From Sulfitobacter sp. (lineage in GTDB: Bacteria; Pseudomonadota; Alphaproteobacteria; Rhodobacterales; Rhodobacteraceae), in assembly GCA_026421135.1 (NCBI GenBank), contig JAPKCR010000219.1, forward strand, positions 1 through 5,292: DNA of 5,292 nt. Reading direction: 5' to 3'. Positions 1 to 5,292 of the stretch are shown here, piece by piece; the first letter of the stretch is position 1, and each line of letters opens with the position of its first letter. A model generated the notes under the pieces. It made no database searches. It was not told the DNA's origin and worked only from the letters and a program-made list of their open reading frames with translations. Both the position numbers and the translations under genes were made by a program.

Positions 1-394
1 CTTGCGGTGTCAGCGCTTCTTGCTCTCGGATAATTTTGCGTAGGCTTTCCAACGCCTCAGCGTCGGCGGTTTGCGCCAAAAGACCTGCGCTAAAACCCTC
101 AATGGCTTGGCGTGTTTGATAGATATCTCGAACGTCCTGTTCGTGGATTTCGCGGACCTTAAAGCCACCATTGGACGTGGATGTCAGCATACCTTCTTGT
201 TCCAGACGTAATAACGCCTCGCGCACCGGGGTGCGGCTCACGTTCAGTTGCTGGGCAAGATTTACCTGATGCAGGCGGCCATCCGGGCTGATCGCGCCTG
301 ATTGCAGGCCACTAAGGATCTGGTCATAGACCTGATCGGCCAACCGCGGCCTTTGTGTCGAGATTTTTTGAAGTCCCTGCAAATCTATATCCAT
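1..394 (-). CDS. GntR-family transcriptional regulator, FadR/FCD type (C-terminus cut by window edge)
   Basis: This is probably a ligand-responsive DNA-binding repressor or activator of the neighbouring catabolic genes. The 131 visible residues begin MDIDLQGLQK. Residues about 18-80 form a GntR winged helix-turn-helix, with the hallmark NVSRTPVREALLRLEQEG at 51-68 and a wing ending in GGFKV (76-80). Residues from about 85 (EQDVRDIYQTRQAIEG) match the first helices of the FCD ligand-binding domain, which places the protein in the FadR/VanR branch. Family members are usually about 220 residues, so roughly 90 are missing beyond base 1, including most of the metal- and ligand-binding histidines. 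The ATG at 394 is chosen because an in-frame stop lies at 404-406, just upstream. No strong Shine-Dalgarno sequence precedes it. The start overlaps the end of the amidotransferase gene by 10 nt, suggesting translational coupling. The ligand is unknown. The palindrome at 3051-3066 is the inferred operator. Confidence 0.94.
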   Translation of the reverse strand, partial: MDIDLQGLQKISTQRPRLADQVYDQILSGLQSGAISPDGRLHQVNLAQQLNVSRTPVREALLRLEQEGMLTSTSNGGFKVREIHEQDVRDIYQTRQAIEGFSAGLLAQTADAEALESLRKIIREQEALTPQ

Positions 395-1101
395 TGCGCC
401 GCATTACTGACTGATATATCCAGATTGCGCGACTGAAAGAAAGCCACCATTTGTGCCACGACAGCGGGCGAGGGCGTTGTTGATTTCAGCGCACTTTCGG
501 CTTCATCCACCAAATTGGCTGGCACACTGTCGCGCCGGATGTCTATGAGATCACCGATAAAGGCGTTCGTGAATTCGGGATGCGCCTGCACGGAATATGC
601 GGTTTTGCCGTAAACAATGGCGGCATTTTCGCAGAACTCAGAGCGGCCCACGGTTTTTGCACCTATCGGCAATTGCGTGACTTGATCTTGGTGCCATGCG
701 TTGATTGTGACGGGTTCGGCTACCCCATCAAACTGGTATTCATGTGGCCCAATGGCCCAACCATCTGCGTATTTTTCAACCTTACCACCTAAGGCCTGTG
801 CAAGGATTTGATGACCGAAACAAATGCCAACAATCGGGATGTCAGCGGTAAATGCGTTTCGAATGAAGTCCTCAAGGTCCGCGATCCAAAGCAGGTCTTC
901 GTAGGATGAATGTGCGGATCCTGTAATCAGCCAGCCATCGCATTCGGTCACGGATTTTGGCAGTTCGCCATCCAGAACCGCGTAAGCCTGAAACGTCATC
1001 CCGTTGCCGGCCAGCAGGGTGGTGAACAGATCATTAAAATCGCCATGCTTGGCTTTGATGTCGGGCAGGGCGCGGCCTGTGCGTAGGATGCCAATTTTCA
1101 C
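385..1101 (-). CDS. Class I glutamine amidotransferase-like protein (GATase1 / peptidase C26-like)
   Basis: This is a stand-alone cytosolic GATase1-fold protein of 238 residues, expected to hydrolyse a glutamine or gamma-glutamyl amide bond through a Cys-His-Glu triad. The nucleophile elbow GICFGHQILAQALGG (92-106) contains Cys94. His174 and Glu176 lie in AHPEF (173-177). WHQDQV (136-141) is another conserved block of the GuaA-like and gamma-glutamyl-peptidase-like branch. There is no synthetase domain, unlike GMP or CTP synthase, and no synthase partner gene in the window. A hydrolase of gamma-glutamyl compounds is therefore at least as likely as an ammonia donor. The start is GTG at 1101, 3 nt after the alcohol dehydrogenase stop, with a weak GGA-rich ribosome site inside the end of that gene. 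The 3' end overlaps the regulator start. The fold and catalytic triad are clear, but the substrate is not. Confidence 0.93.
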   Translation of the reverse strand: MKIGILRTGRALPDIKAKHGDFNDLFTTLLAGNGMTFQAYAVLDGELPKSVTECDGWLITGSAHSSYEDLLWIADLEDFIRNAFTADIPIVGICFGHQILAQALGGKVEKYADGWAIGPHEYQFDGVAEPVTINAWHQDQVTQLPIGAKTVGRSEFCENAAIVYGKTAYSVQAHPEFTNAFIGDLIDIRRDSVPANLVDEAESALKSTTPSPAVVAQMVAFFQSRNLDISVSNAAQWI

Positions 1102-1104
1102 TAT

Positions 1105-2199
1105 TTATTCCAATCCAAAATCAATGATTGTGCGGATGCCCTCACCGCGATCCAAGGCGGCAAAACCGTCGTTGATTCGCGATAACGGCAGGCGGTCAGT
1201 CAGCATGTCATCAAGGTTCAATCGCCCGTCCATGTACAGGCGCGCAAGGCGTGGCATGTCGACCCGAAATTGGTTTGATCCCATGTCACAGCCCATGACT
1301 TTGCGTTCGGCGATAAAATGCCCGAAAGGCAGGGCGACCTTTTCATCCAGCCCCATCAGGCCGATCATAATGGTGGTGCCGCCTTTTCGCGTGCTCAGAA
1401 AACACTGTTCGACCAGCTTTGGGTTTCCGACGGCGTCAAACGCGTATTCAACACCTTTGCCACCGGTTTCGGCCAAGATTGCATCAACGGGATCGGTTTC
1501 TTTGGGGTTCACGATGTGCGTCGCGCCAAGTTTGCGCGCCATGGCCAGCCGATCAACGTTCAAGTCCACAGCGATGATGTTCAGCGCACCGGCAAGGCGG
1601 GCGGCCTGAATGGTGGACAGACCCACCGCGCCACACCCAAAGACAGCAACGCTTTCACCGGCGCGAAGTTGCGCTGTACGGGTGACAGCGCCCCAGCCCG
1701 TCATCACGCCACACCCGATAAGGGCGGCGCGGTCCAACGGCATCGCGGTGTCGACTTTGCTAAGCGCGTTTTCGTGCACAAGGATTTCTTCGGCAAATCC
1801 TGACAGGTTCATGAACTGCTGTACGGGTCGGCCACCAGACGACAAACGCGGCGGTTCATCCGAGTTGCGGTGCAAACTGTCGCCATCTTCGCAGATTGAC
1901 GGCCGGCCAGACAGGCACATGTCGCAGCACCCGCAAAACGCAGAGAGGCACCCAATCACATGGTCGCCGGGTTTCAGGTAATTGACGCCGGCACCCACCG
2001 CTTGGACGATGCCTGCGGTCTCATGGCCCAAAACGGCCGGTACGGACAGCGGCAAGTGACCACGCATGAAATGCAGATCGGTGTGGCACAGGCCCGTGGC
2101 GGCAACCTGCACGCGGACCTCGTTGTGGGCCGGATTGCCCAACGTGACGTCCTCGATCACCAGATCAGCGCCGAATTCTTTCAGAAGTGCTGCTTTCAT
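1105..2199 (-). CDS. Zinc-dependent medium-chain alcohol dehydrogenase (class III/NDMA-dependent-like)
   Basis: This is a cytosolic NAD(P)-dependent oxidoreductase of the MDR superfamily that interconverts alcohols and aldehydes. It has 364 residues, full length for the family. The catalytic zinc ligands are Cys38 in GLCHTD, His59-Glu60 in GHETAG, and Cys163 in IGCGVMTGWG. The structural zinc site is complete, with Cys89, Cys92, Cys95 and Cys103 in the CxxCxxCx7C spacing. The Rossmann motif GCGAVG is at 188-193. Asp212 at the end of the second beta strand favours NAD over NADP. The C-terminal part (GSNQFRVDMPRLARLYMDG, 307-325) resembles NDMA-dependent and class III-like enzymes that are often found beside P450s. 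The ATG at 2199 has a good AGGAG (2206-2210 on the plus strand) at 6 nt. The gene lies 22 nt after the hydrolase stop and 3 nt before the amidotransferase start. Its probable role is oxidation of the alcohol made by the P450, but the substrate is inferred only. Confidence 0.96.
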   Translation of the reverse strand: MKAALLKEFGADLVIEDVTLGNPAHNEVRVQVAATGLCHTDLHFMRGHLPLSVPAVLGHETAGIVQAVGAGVNYLKPGDHVIGCLSAFCGCCDMCLSGRPSICEDGDSLHRNSDEPPRLSSGGRPVQQFMNLSGFAEEILVHENALSKVDTAMPLDRAALIGCGVMTGWGAVTRTAQLRAGESVAVFGCGAVGLSTIQAARLAGALNIIAVDLNVDRLAMARKLGATHIVNPKETDPVDAILAETGGKGVEYAFDAVGNPKLVEQCFLSTRKGGTTIMIGLMGLDEKVALPFGHFIAERKVMGCDMGSNQFRVDMPRLARLYMDGRLNLDDMLTDRLPLSRINDGFAALDRGEGIRTIIDFGLE

Positions 2200-2221
2200 G
2201 TCAGGCTCCTATCAGAGTGCA

Positions 2222-3016
2222 TTACAGTGCGTGATCAAAAAAGAATTGCAGTCGCGCTGTGACGGCATCGGGTGCCTCAAGGTTCACGATATGACCTGCC
2301 TTCGGGATGATCGTGACATGCGCGCCGGCGATCCGGCTGGCGATGGCATGTGCGTAAGCGGGCGGTGTTTCAGCGTCATCTGCCCCCGCCATCACCAGCG
2401 TGGGGCAGGTAATATCGCCCAGTTTATCAAGTGCATCGTGGTGCGCGATCAGACGTGTCGTTAGGGCCAAGCCGTTGACGCGTGCGCGCGACATTGATGC
2501 AATGGTGTCTAACTTGATTTCTTCGGAACAACTTGGCCCAACGATGGCGCGGATCATCCCGTTTGAAAACTCTGCAGGCGTTGTGCCACTTGCAAGATCG
2601 GCCAAGATCGGGTCCGCAAAGCTGCTTGGCTCCACGTCACTGCCGAATGCAAATTTGGGTGAGCTGTCGAGAATTGCGATGCTTTGCACAAGATCGGGAT
2701 GCGCTGCTGCGAAGTGTTGCAAGATCATTCCGCCCACAGACAGCCCGACGAAATGCGCCGATCTTAGGGACAGATCATCGCGCACAAACGACGCAAGCGT
2801 GTCGACGATAACGTCCATGTCCGCATCATCCGCAGCATCCTGTGATCCGCCAAAGCCGGGCATGTCCCACGCGATACATCTATACTCGTCGTTGAAAGCG
2901 GCCATTTGCGGCGCCCATGCTGTCGCTGATCCGGCCATTGCATGTAGGAAAATGATCGCGCCTTTGATCGGCGCACCAACTTCTTGCCACGCAATTTTAT
3001 CCGATTTGTTTTGCAT
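2222..3016 (-). CDS. Alpha/beta-fold hydrolase
   Basis: This is a soluble serine hydrolase of 264 residues, a normal size for the MhpC/PcaD-like group of esterases, lactonases and C-C hydrolases. The oxyanion-hole strand IIFLHAMAGS is at 21-30, followed by the DMPGFGGS turn at 51-58. The nucleophile elbow GLSVGG (91-96) contains Ser93. The catalytic acid is Asp213 or Asp214 in GADDAETP, and the catalytic His242 sits in KAGHIVNLE. No signal peptide or membrane segment is seen, so the enzyme is cytosolic. It is the first gene of the leftward operon. The ATG at 3016 is preceded by AGGGG (plus-strand 3024-3028) at 7 nt. The 5' leader begins in the intergenic region shared with the P450. It may hydrolyse an ester, lactone or enol-lactone intermediate. 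Sequence alone does not separate these options, and a haloalkane dehalogenase or epoxide hydrolase is less likely because the nucleophile is Ser rather than Asp. Confidence 0.95.
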   Translation of the reverse strand: MQNKSDKIAWQEVGAPIKGAIIFLHAMAGSATAWAPQMAAFNDEYRCIAWDMPGFGGSQDAADDADMDVIVDTLASFVRDDLSLRSAHFVGLSVGGMILQHFAAAHPDLVQSIAILDSSPKFAFGSDVEPSSFADPILADLASGTTPAEFSNGMIRAIVGPSCSEEIKLDTIASMSRARVNGLALTTRLIAHHDALDKLGDITCPTLVMAGADDAETPPAYAHAIASRIAGAHVTIIPKAGHIVNLEAPDAVTARLQFFFDHAL

Positions 3017-3038
3017 GATGGCGCCCCTGAAAATGAAC

Positions 3039-3068
3039 TTGATAAATTTGTGTATTCATGAATACAGT
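3039..3068 (+). promoter_or_regulatory. Candidate sigma-70-type promoter for the P450-reductase unit
   Basis: TTGATA at 3039-3044 matches the -35 consensus at five of six positions. TACAGT at 3063-3068 matches the -10 consensus at four of six, with an 18-nt spacer. This would place the transcript start near 3075 and give a leader of about 38 nt before the P450. The candidate operator covers most of the spacer and the -10 element. The match is moderate. No equally good promoter was found for the leftward unit; TTGCAA at 3088-3093 could be its -35, but the matching -10 is poor. Confidence 0.4.
3051..3066. promoter_or_regulatory. Perfect 16-bp palindrome, candidate GntR operator
   Basis: TGTATTCATGAATACA reads identically on both strands. 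It lies in the middle of the divergent intergenic region, 35 nt from the hydrolase start and 46 nt from the P450 start. FadR/VanR-type GntR regulators typically bind short palindromes with a GTAT/ATAC-like half-site, and a gene for such a protein is in this locus. The site overlaps the predicted spacer and -10 of the P450 promoter, a position suited to repression. That the resident regulator binds here is inference; another palindrome-binding regulator is possible. Confidence 0.62.
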
Positions 3069-3101
3069 ATCCGTAGATAGACGGCAATTGCAATAACTCC
3101 C

Positions 3102-3107
3102 AAAGGA
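3102..3107 (+). promoter_or_regulatory. Ribosome binding site of the P450 gene
   Basis: AAAGGA ends 5 nt before the ATG at 3113. It is the only good Shine-Dalgarno sequence in the leader and fixes the P450 start at that codon, giving the N-terminus MTDRPQIAIDL. Confidence 0.7.
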
Positions 3108-3112
3108 CCCTC

Positions 3113-4381
3113 ATGACCGATAGACCCCAGATTGCGATCGACCTGTCTGACCCGGCGGTGTTTGACCAAGGCATCCCCCAAGAGGCGTTCGCGCAATTGC
3201 GTGCGATGGACGGATTGGCGTGGAATGATCTGCCAAGCGAGGGTGAGGGTGCAGGATTTTGGTCCGTCGGACGCTTTGATGATGTGCTAACGGTCAGCCG
3301 AGATCCCGAGACGTTTTCTTCTGCGATTGGTCACATTCAAATTTATAATATCGATGATGATGCAATCGACGTGCGCGCATCGATGATCGACCTCGATCCG
3401 CCAGACCACACGCGCCTGCGACGTTTGGTAAACCCCGGTTTTATCCCACGCGTCATCAAAACCTACGCGGAAGTCGTCAGTGAACGGGCGGGGGCGCTGC
3501 TTGACAAAATGCTGGCAGATGGCGGAGGCGATTGGGTGTCTGGCGTGTCTAAGCCGATCCCGATCGGGATTATTTGCGACATGTTGGGTGTGCCGGAAGA
3601 AGACCGCGATCTGATGATCGAGATGACCGATTATCTGGTGGCTGGCACATCAGCCGAACCGCTCGATGCGTCCGCGTACGGCAACACGACTCCGTTGCGA
3701 TTGCTGCCATTTAACAGCCCCGCCGCCCATGGTTTGCGCGAATATGCCCGAAAGCTGGGTGAAAAGCGCCGCGAGAACCCACAAGACGATCTGGTCAGCC
3801 AGCTGGTCACATTGGACATCGATGGCGAAAAGCTGACTGATGACGAATACACCAACTTTTTCCGCCTATTGATCTTTGCGGGCAATGAGACAACCCGCAC
3901 GGCGATATCGCATCTTGCGCTATTAATGATTGAACATCCTGACCAGTTTGCGCGTCTTAAGACCGAGCCAGAACTGTTGGATAATGCGGTTGAAGAGATC
4001 GTGCGCTATTCGTCGCCGATCCTGTATTTCCGACGTACAGCCACCAAAGACACCGAACTGTCGGGTACCAAGGTCGCTAAGGGTGAACGCGTCGTGATGT
4101 GGTATTCGAGCGCGAATTTTGATGAAGCGCGTTTTGATGATGCGGCGACTTTTGATATCGCCCGCGCACGGATGCCCATCCACGCGGGATACGGTGGGGG
4201 TGGCGTGCATACATGCATAGGCGCGGGCCTTGCGCGGATCGAACTGAAAGGTTTGCTGCAAGAAATACTGGCCCGCGATATTCAGATGGAACTGGTCGAG
4301 CCACCGGAATATGTCAGCACCAATTTCGTCAACGGGATCGAACATCTGAACCTGCGTATGACAAAAGGCCCAGACGCATGA
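3113..4381 (+). CDS. Cytochrome P450 (soluble bacterial, CYP125/CYP124/CYP142-like group)
   Basis: This is a heme-thiolate monooxygenase of 422 residues, full length for a soluble bacterial P450, with no membrane anchor. The C-helix block DPPDHTRLRRLV (95-106) has His99 and Arg103, the expected heme-propionate contacts. The I-helix AGNETTR (256-262) supplies the Glu259-Thr260 acid-alcohol pair. The K-helix ExxR is Glu295 to Arg298. The heme-binding loop GYGGGGVHTCIG (359-370) contains the axial ligand Cys368. ANFDE (334-338) and the closing NGIEHLNLR, with the FxGGxGxH-type loop, recall CYP125 and its relatives, which oxidise terminal methyl groups of sterol side chains and branched lipids. 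This resemblance is from memory and is not a family assignment. Its stop overlaps the reductase start as ATGA, so the reductase is the likely electron donor. Expression is probably controlled by the palindrome at 3051-3066. The substrate is unknown. Confidence 0.98.
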   Translation: MTDRPQIAIDLSDPAVFDQGIPQEAFAQLRAMDGLAWNDLPSEGEGAGFWSVGRFDDVLTVSRDPETFSSAIGHIQIYNIDDDAIDVRASMIDLDPPDHTRLRRLVNPGFIPRVIKTYAEVVSERAGALLDKMLADGGGDWVSGVSKPIPIGIICDMLGVPEEDRDLMIEMTDYLVAGTSAEPLDASAYGNTTPLRLLPFNSPAAHGLREYARKLGEKRRENPQDDLVSQLVTLDIDGEKLTDDEYTNFFRLLIFAGNETTRTAISHLALLMIEHPDQFARLKTEPELLDNAVEEIVRYSSPILYFRRTATKDTELSGTKVAKGERVVMWYSSANFDEARFDDAATFDIARARMPIHAGYGGGGVHTCIGAGLARIELKGLLQEILARDIQMELVEPPEYVSTNFVNGIEHLNLRMTKGPDA

Positions 4382-5292
4382 GCGAGCGCTTCACGGAATT
4401 TGACGTCCGCCGTGTGGTCGTTGAATCTGAGATCATAACGTCGTTCTATCTGGCCCCCAAAACCCCGTTGGCGCGCCATTACATCCCCGGTGAATACCTG
4501 CTGTTTGAACATGCCGTGGCTGGGGCTGATCCTGTGCGGCGCGAATATTCGATATCGGGGCAAGATGGCGACTGTTTGCGCGTGACTATTAAGCGCGAAG
4601 ATGCGCCAGATGCGACCTTTCCTGCCGGTGTTATGTCGACGCGTTTCCACACGTCGATCAAGGCAGGGGATACGGTCCGCGCGGCGGGACCCATGGGAAA
4701 GTTCACGTTGGACCGCACCTCATCGCGGCCTGTTGTTTTGCTGAGCGGTGGCGTCGGGATCACGCCAATGATGGCAATGGGGCATGAGCTGGCTGAGGCT
4801 GGCACACGCAATGTTGTTTTCATCCATGCCTGTGAAAACGGGCGCGTGCATGCGATGGGCGATGAGGTGCGTGGACTTGCAGCAGGTCACGCTAACATGT
4901 CGGCCCATTTTCTGTACCGCACGCCTGATCCCCAAGACCGTGCGGGCGTTGATTACGACACCCACGGGATGATCGATCAGGCATTATTGGAAACGCTTTT
5001 GCCGACCGGTGAATGTGACTTTTATCTATGTGGACCAGGCCCGTTCATGCAGGCGATGTATGATATGTTGCATGACATGGGTGTTGCTACAGATCGGATT
5101 CAATATGAATTTTTCGGCCCAGCCAGCGTGTTGAAACCCAAGGGTGCGGCACCCAAAGTGGCCAGAGAGAATGCCGCTGGGCCCCAAATTACCTTCGCTA
5201 AGTCTGGCGTGACCGCAGGTTGGGACGCTGAGTCTGAAAACCTGTTGGAGTTTGCCGAGGATCAGGGCGTGATGGTTGATTACAGCTGCCGT
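4378..5292 (+). CDS. FNR-type flavin/NAD(P)H reductase with C-terminal 2Fe-2S ferredoxin domain (3' end cut by window edge)
   Basis: This is the probable electron-transfer partner of the P450, passing electrons from NAD(P)H through flavin to a plant-type 2Fe-2S cluster. 305 residues are visible. Residues about 5-110 form the flavin-binding barrel, with REYSIS (55-60) matching the RxYS motif and the TIKRE strand (70-74) as in flavohemoglobin reductase domains, which favours FAD. The nucleotide-binding domain has LLSGGVGITPMMA (121-133) and YLCGPGPFM (216-224), and ends with QYEFFGPAS (242-250). After a linker of about 20 residues, a ferredoxin domain starts near 269 (QITFAKSG). It reaches DYSCR, where Cys304 is the first cluster ligand; the remaining three cysteines, about 40-50 residues, lie beyond the edge. 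The ATG at 4378 overlaps the P450 stop, with AAAAGG at 4363-4368 as ribosome site. The same domain order occurs in the reductase part of CYP116B-type fusions and in VanB-like reductases. Confidence 0.96.
   Translation, partial: MSERFTEFDVRRVVVESEIITSFYLAPKTPLARHYIPGEYLLFEHAVAGADPVRREYSISGQDGDCLRVTIKREDAPDATFPAGVMSTRFHTSIKAGDTVRAAGPMGKFTLDRTSSRPVVLLSGGVGITPMMAMGHELAEAGTRNVVFIHACENGRVHAMGDEVRGLAAGHANMSAHFLYRTPDPQDRAGVDYDTHGMIDQALLETLLPTGECDFYLCGPGPFMQAMYDMLHDMGVATDRIQYEFFGPASVLKPKGAAPKVARENAAGPQITFAKSGVTAGWDAESENLLEFAEDQGVMVDYSCR

Noticed and set aside
359..370. Apparent loss of the canonical Phe seven residues before the heme cysteine of the P450 (coordinates here are residue numbers in that protein).
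   Set aside because: The aromatic residue is shifted by one position (Tyr360) in a glycine-rich loop, as in CYP125-type enzymes, so it is a known variant rather than a damaged motif.
736..744. GTATTCATG, a nine-base match to the operator palindrome inside the amidotransferase gene.
   Set aside because: Only one half-site and the centre match; the second half is absent, so it is a likely chance match within coding sequence.
1004..1609. Plus-strand open frame of 201 codons opposite the amidotransferase and alcohol dehydrogenase genes.
   Set aside because: Its translation is rich in Arg, Ser and Pro with no recognisable motif, and it lies antisense to two genes with complete catalytic motifs.
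2400..3080. Plus-strand open frame of 226 codons opposite the alpha/beta hydrolase.
   Set aside because: It is antisense to a gene with an intact catalytic triad. Its sequence is low in structure and it ends inside the divergent promoter.
3084..3094. Overlapping short palindromes GCAATTGC and ATTGCAAT in the P450 leader.
   Set aside because: Eight-base palindromes are common by chance, and there is no second copy or stem-loop with a T-run to suggest a terminator or operator.
2764..3174. Minus-strand open frame spanning the hydrolase start, the intergenic region and the P450 start.
   Set aside because: It overlaps both real gene starts in another frame and its translation has no domain features. 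Having it would also mean coding through the operator.
3923..4345. Minus-strand open frame of 140 codons opposite the 3' half of the P450.
   Set aside because: It is antisense to the P450 K-helix and heme-binding region, with no family motif or plausible ribosome site.

Overview
The window is a compact, fully coding catabolic-type locus. Six genes are arranged as two divergent, tightly packed transcription units around one 96-bp intergenic region (3017-3112). Base composition is moderately GC-rich. The protein styles (FCD-type GntR regulator, NDMA-like zinc alcohol dehydrogenase, soluble class I P450) suggest an alphaproteobacterium, most likely of the Rhodobacterales/roseobacter type. That placement is an impression from sequence style and was not tested by a database search. 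No RNA genes, mobile elements, CRISPR arrays, tRNAs or terminators are visible, and no stretch above 100 bases lacks a gene.

Leftward unit (minus strand), in transcription order: an alpha/beta hydrolase (3016-2222), a zinc-dependent alcohol dehydrogenase (2199-1105), a class I glutamine amidotransferase-like protein with a GTG start (1101-385), and a GntR/FadR-family regulator (394 to beyond the left edge). Spacings are 22 nt, 3 nt and a 10-nt overlap, so this looks like one operon with its regulator as the last visible gene.

Rightward unit (plus strand): a cytochrome P450 (3113-4381), then a flavin/NAD(P)H reductase (4378 to beyond the right edge). Their stop and start overlap as ATGA. The reductase runs into a C-terminal 2Fe-2S ferredoxin domain that is cut just after its first cluster cysteine. 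The P450 resembles the CYP125/CYP124/CYP142 group, and the reductase is its probable dedicated electron donor.

The shared intergenic region carries a perfect 16-bp palindrome (3051-3066) that overlaps the predicted P450 promoter. It is the best candidate operator for the GntR regulator, which could control both units from this one site. A working model is that P450 plus reductase hydroxylates a hydrophobic or branched substrate. The alcohol dehydrogenase would then oxidise the alcohol, the hydrolase would cleave an ester or lactone, and the amidotransferase-like enzyme would hydrolyse a gamma-glutamyl or amide intermediate. The individual enzyme classes are well supported. The substrate and the order of steps are inference.
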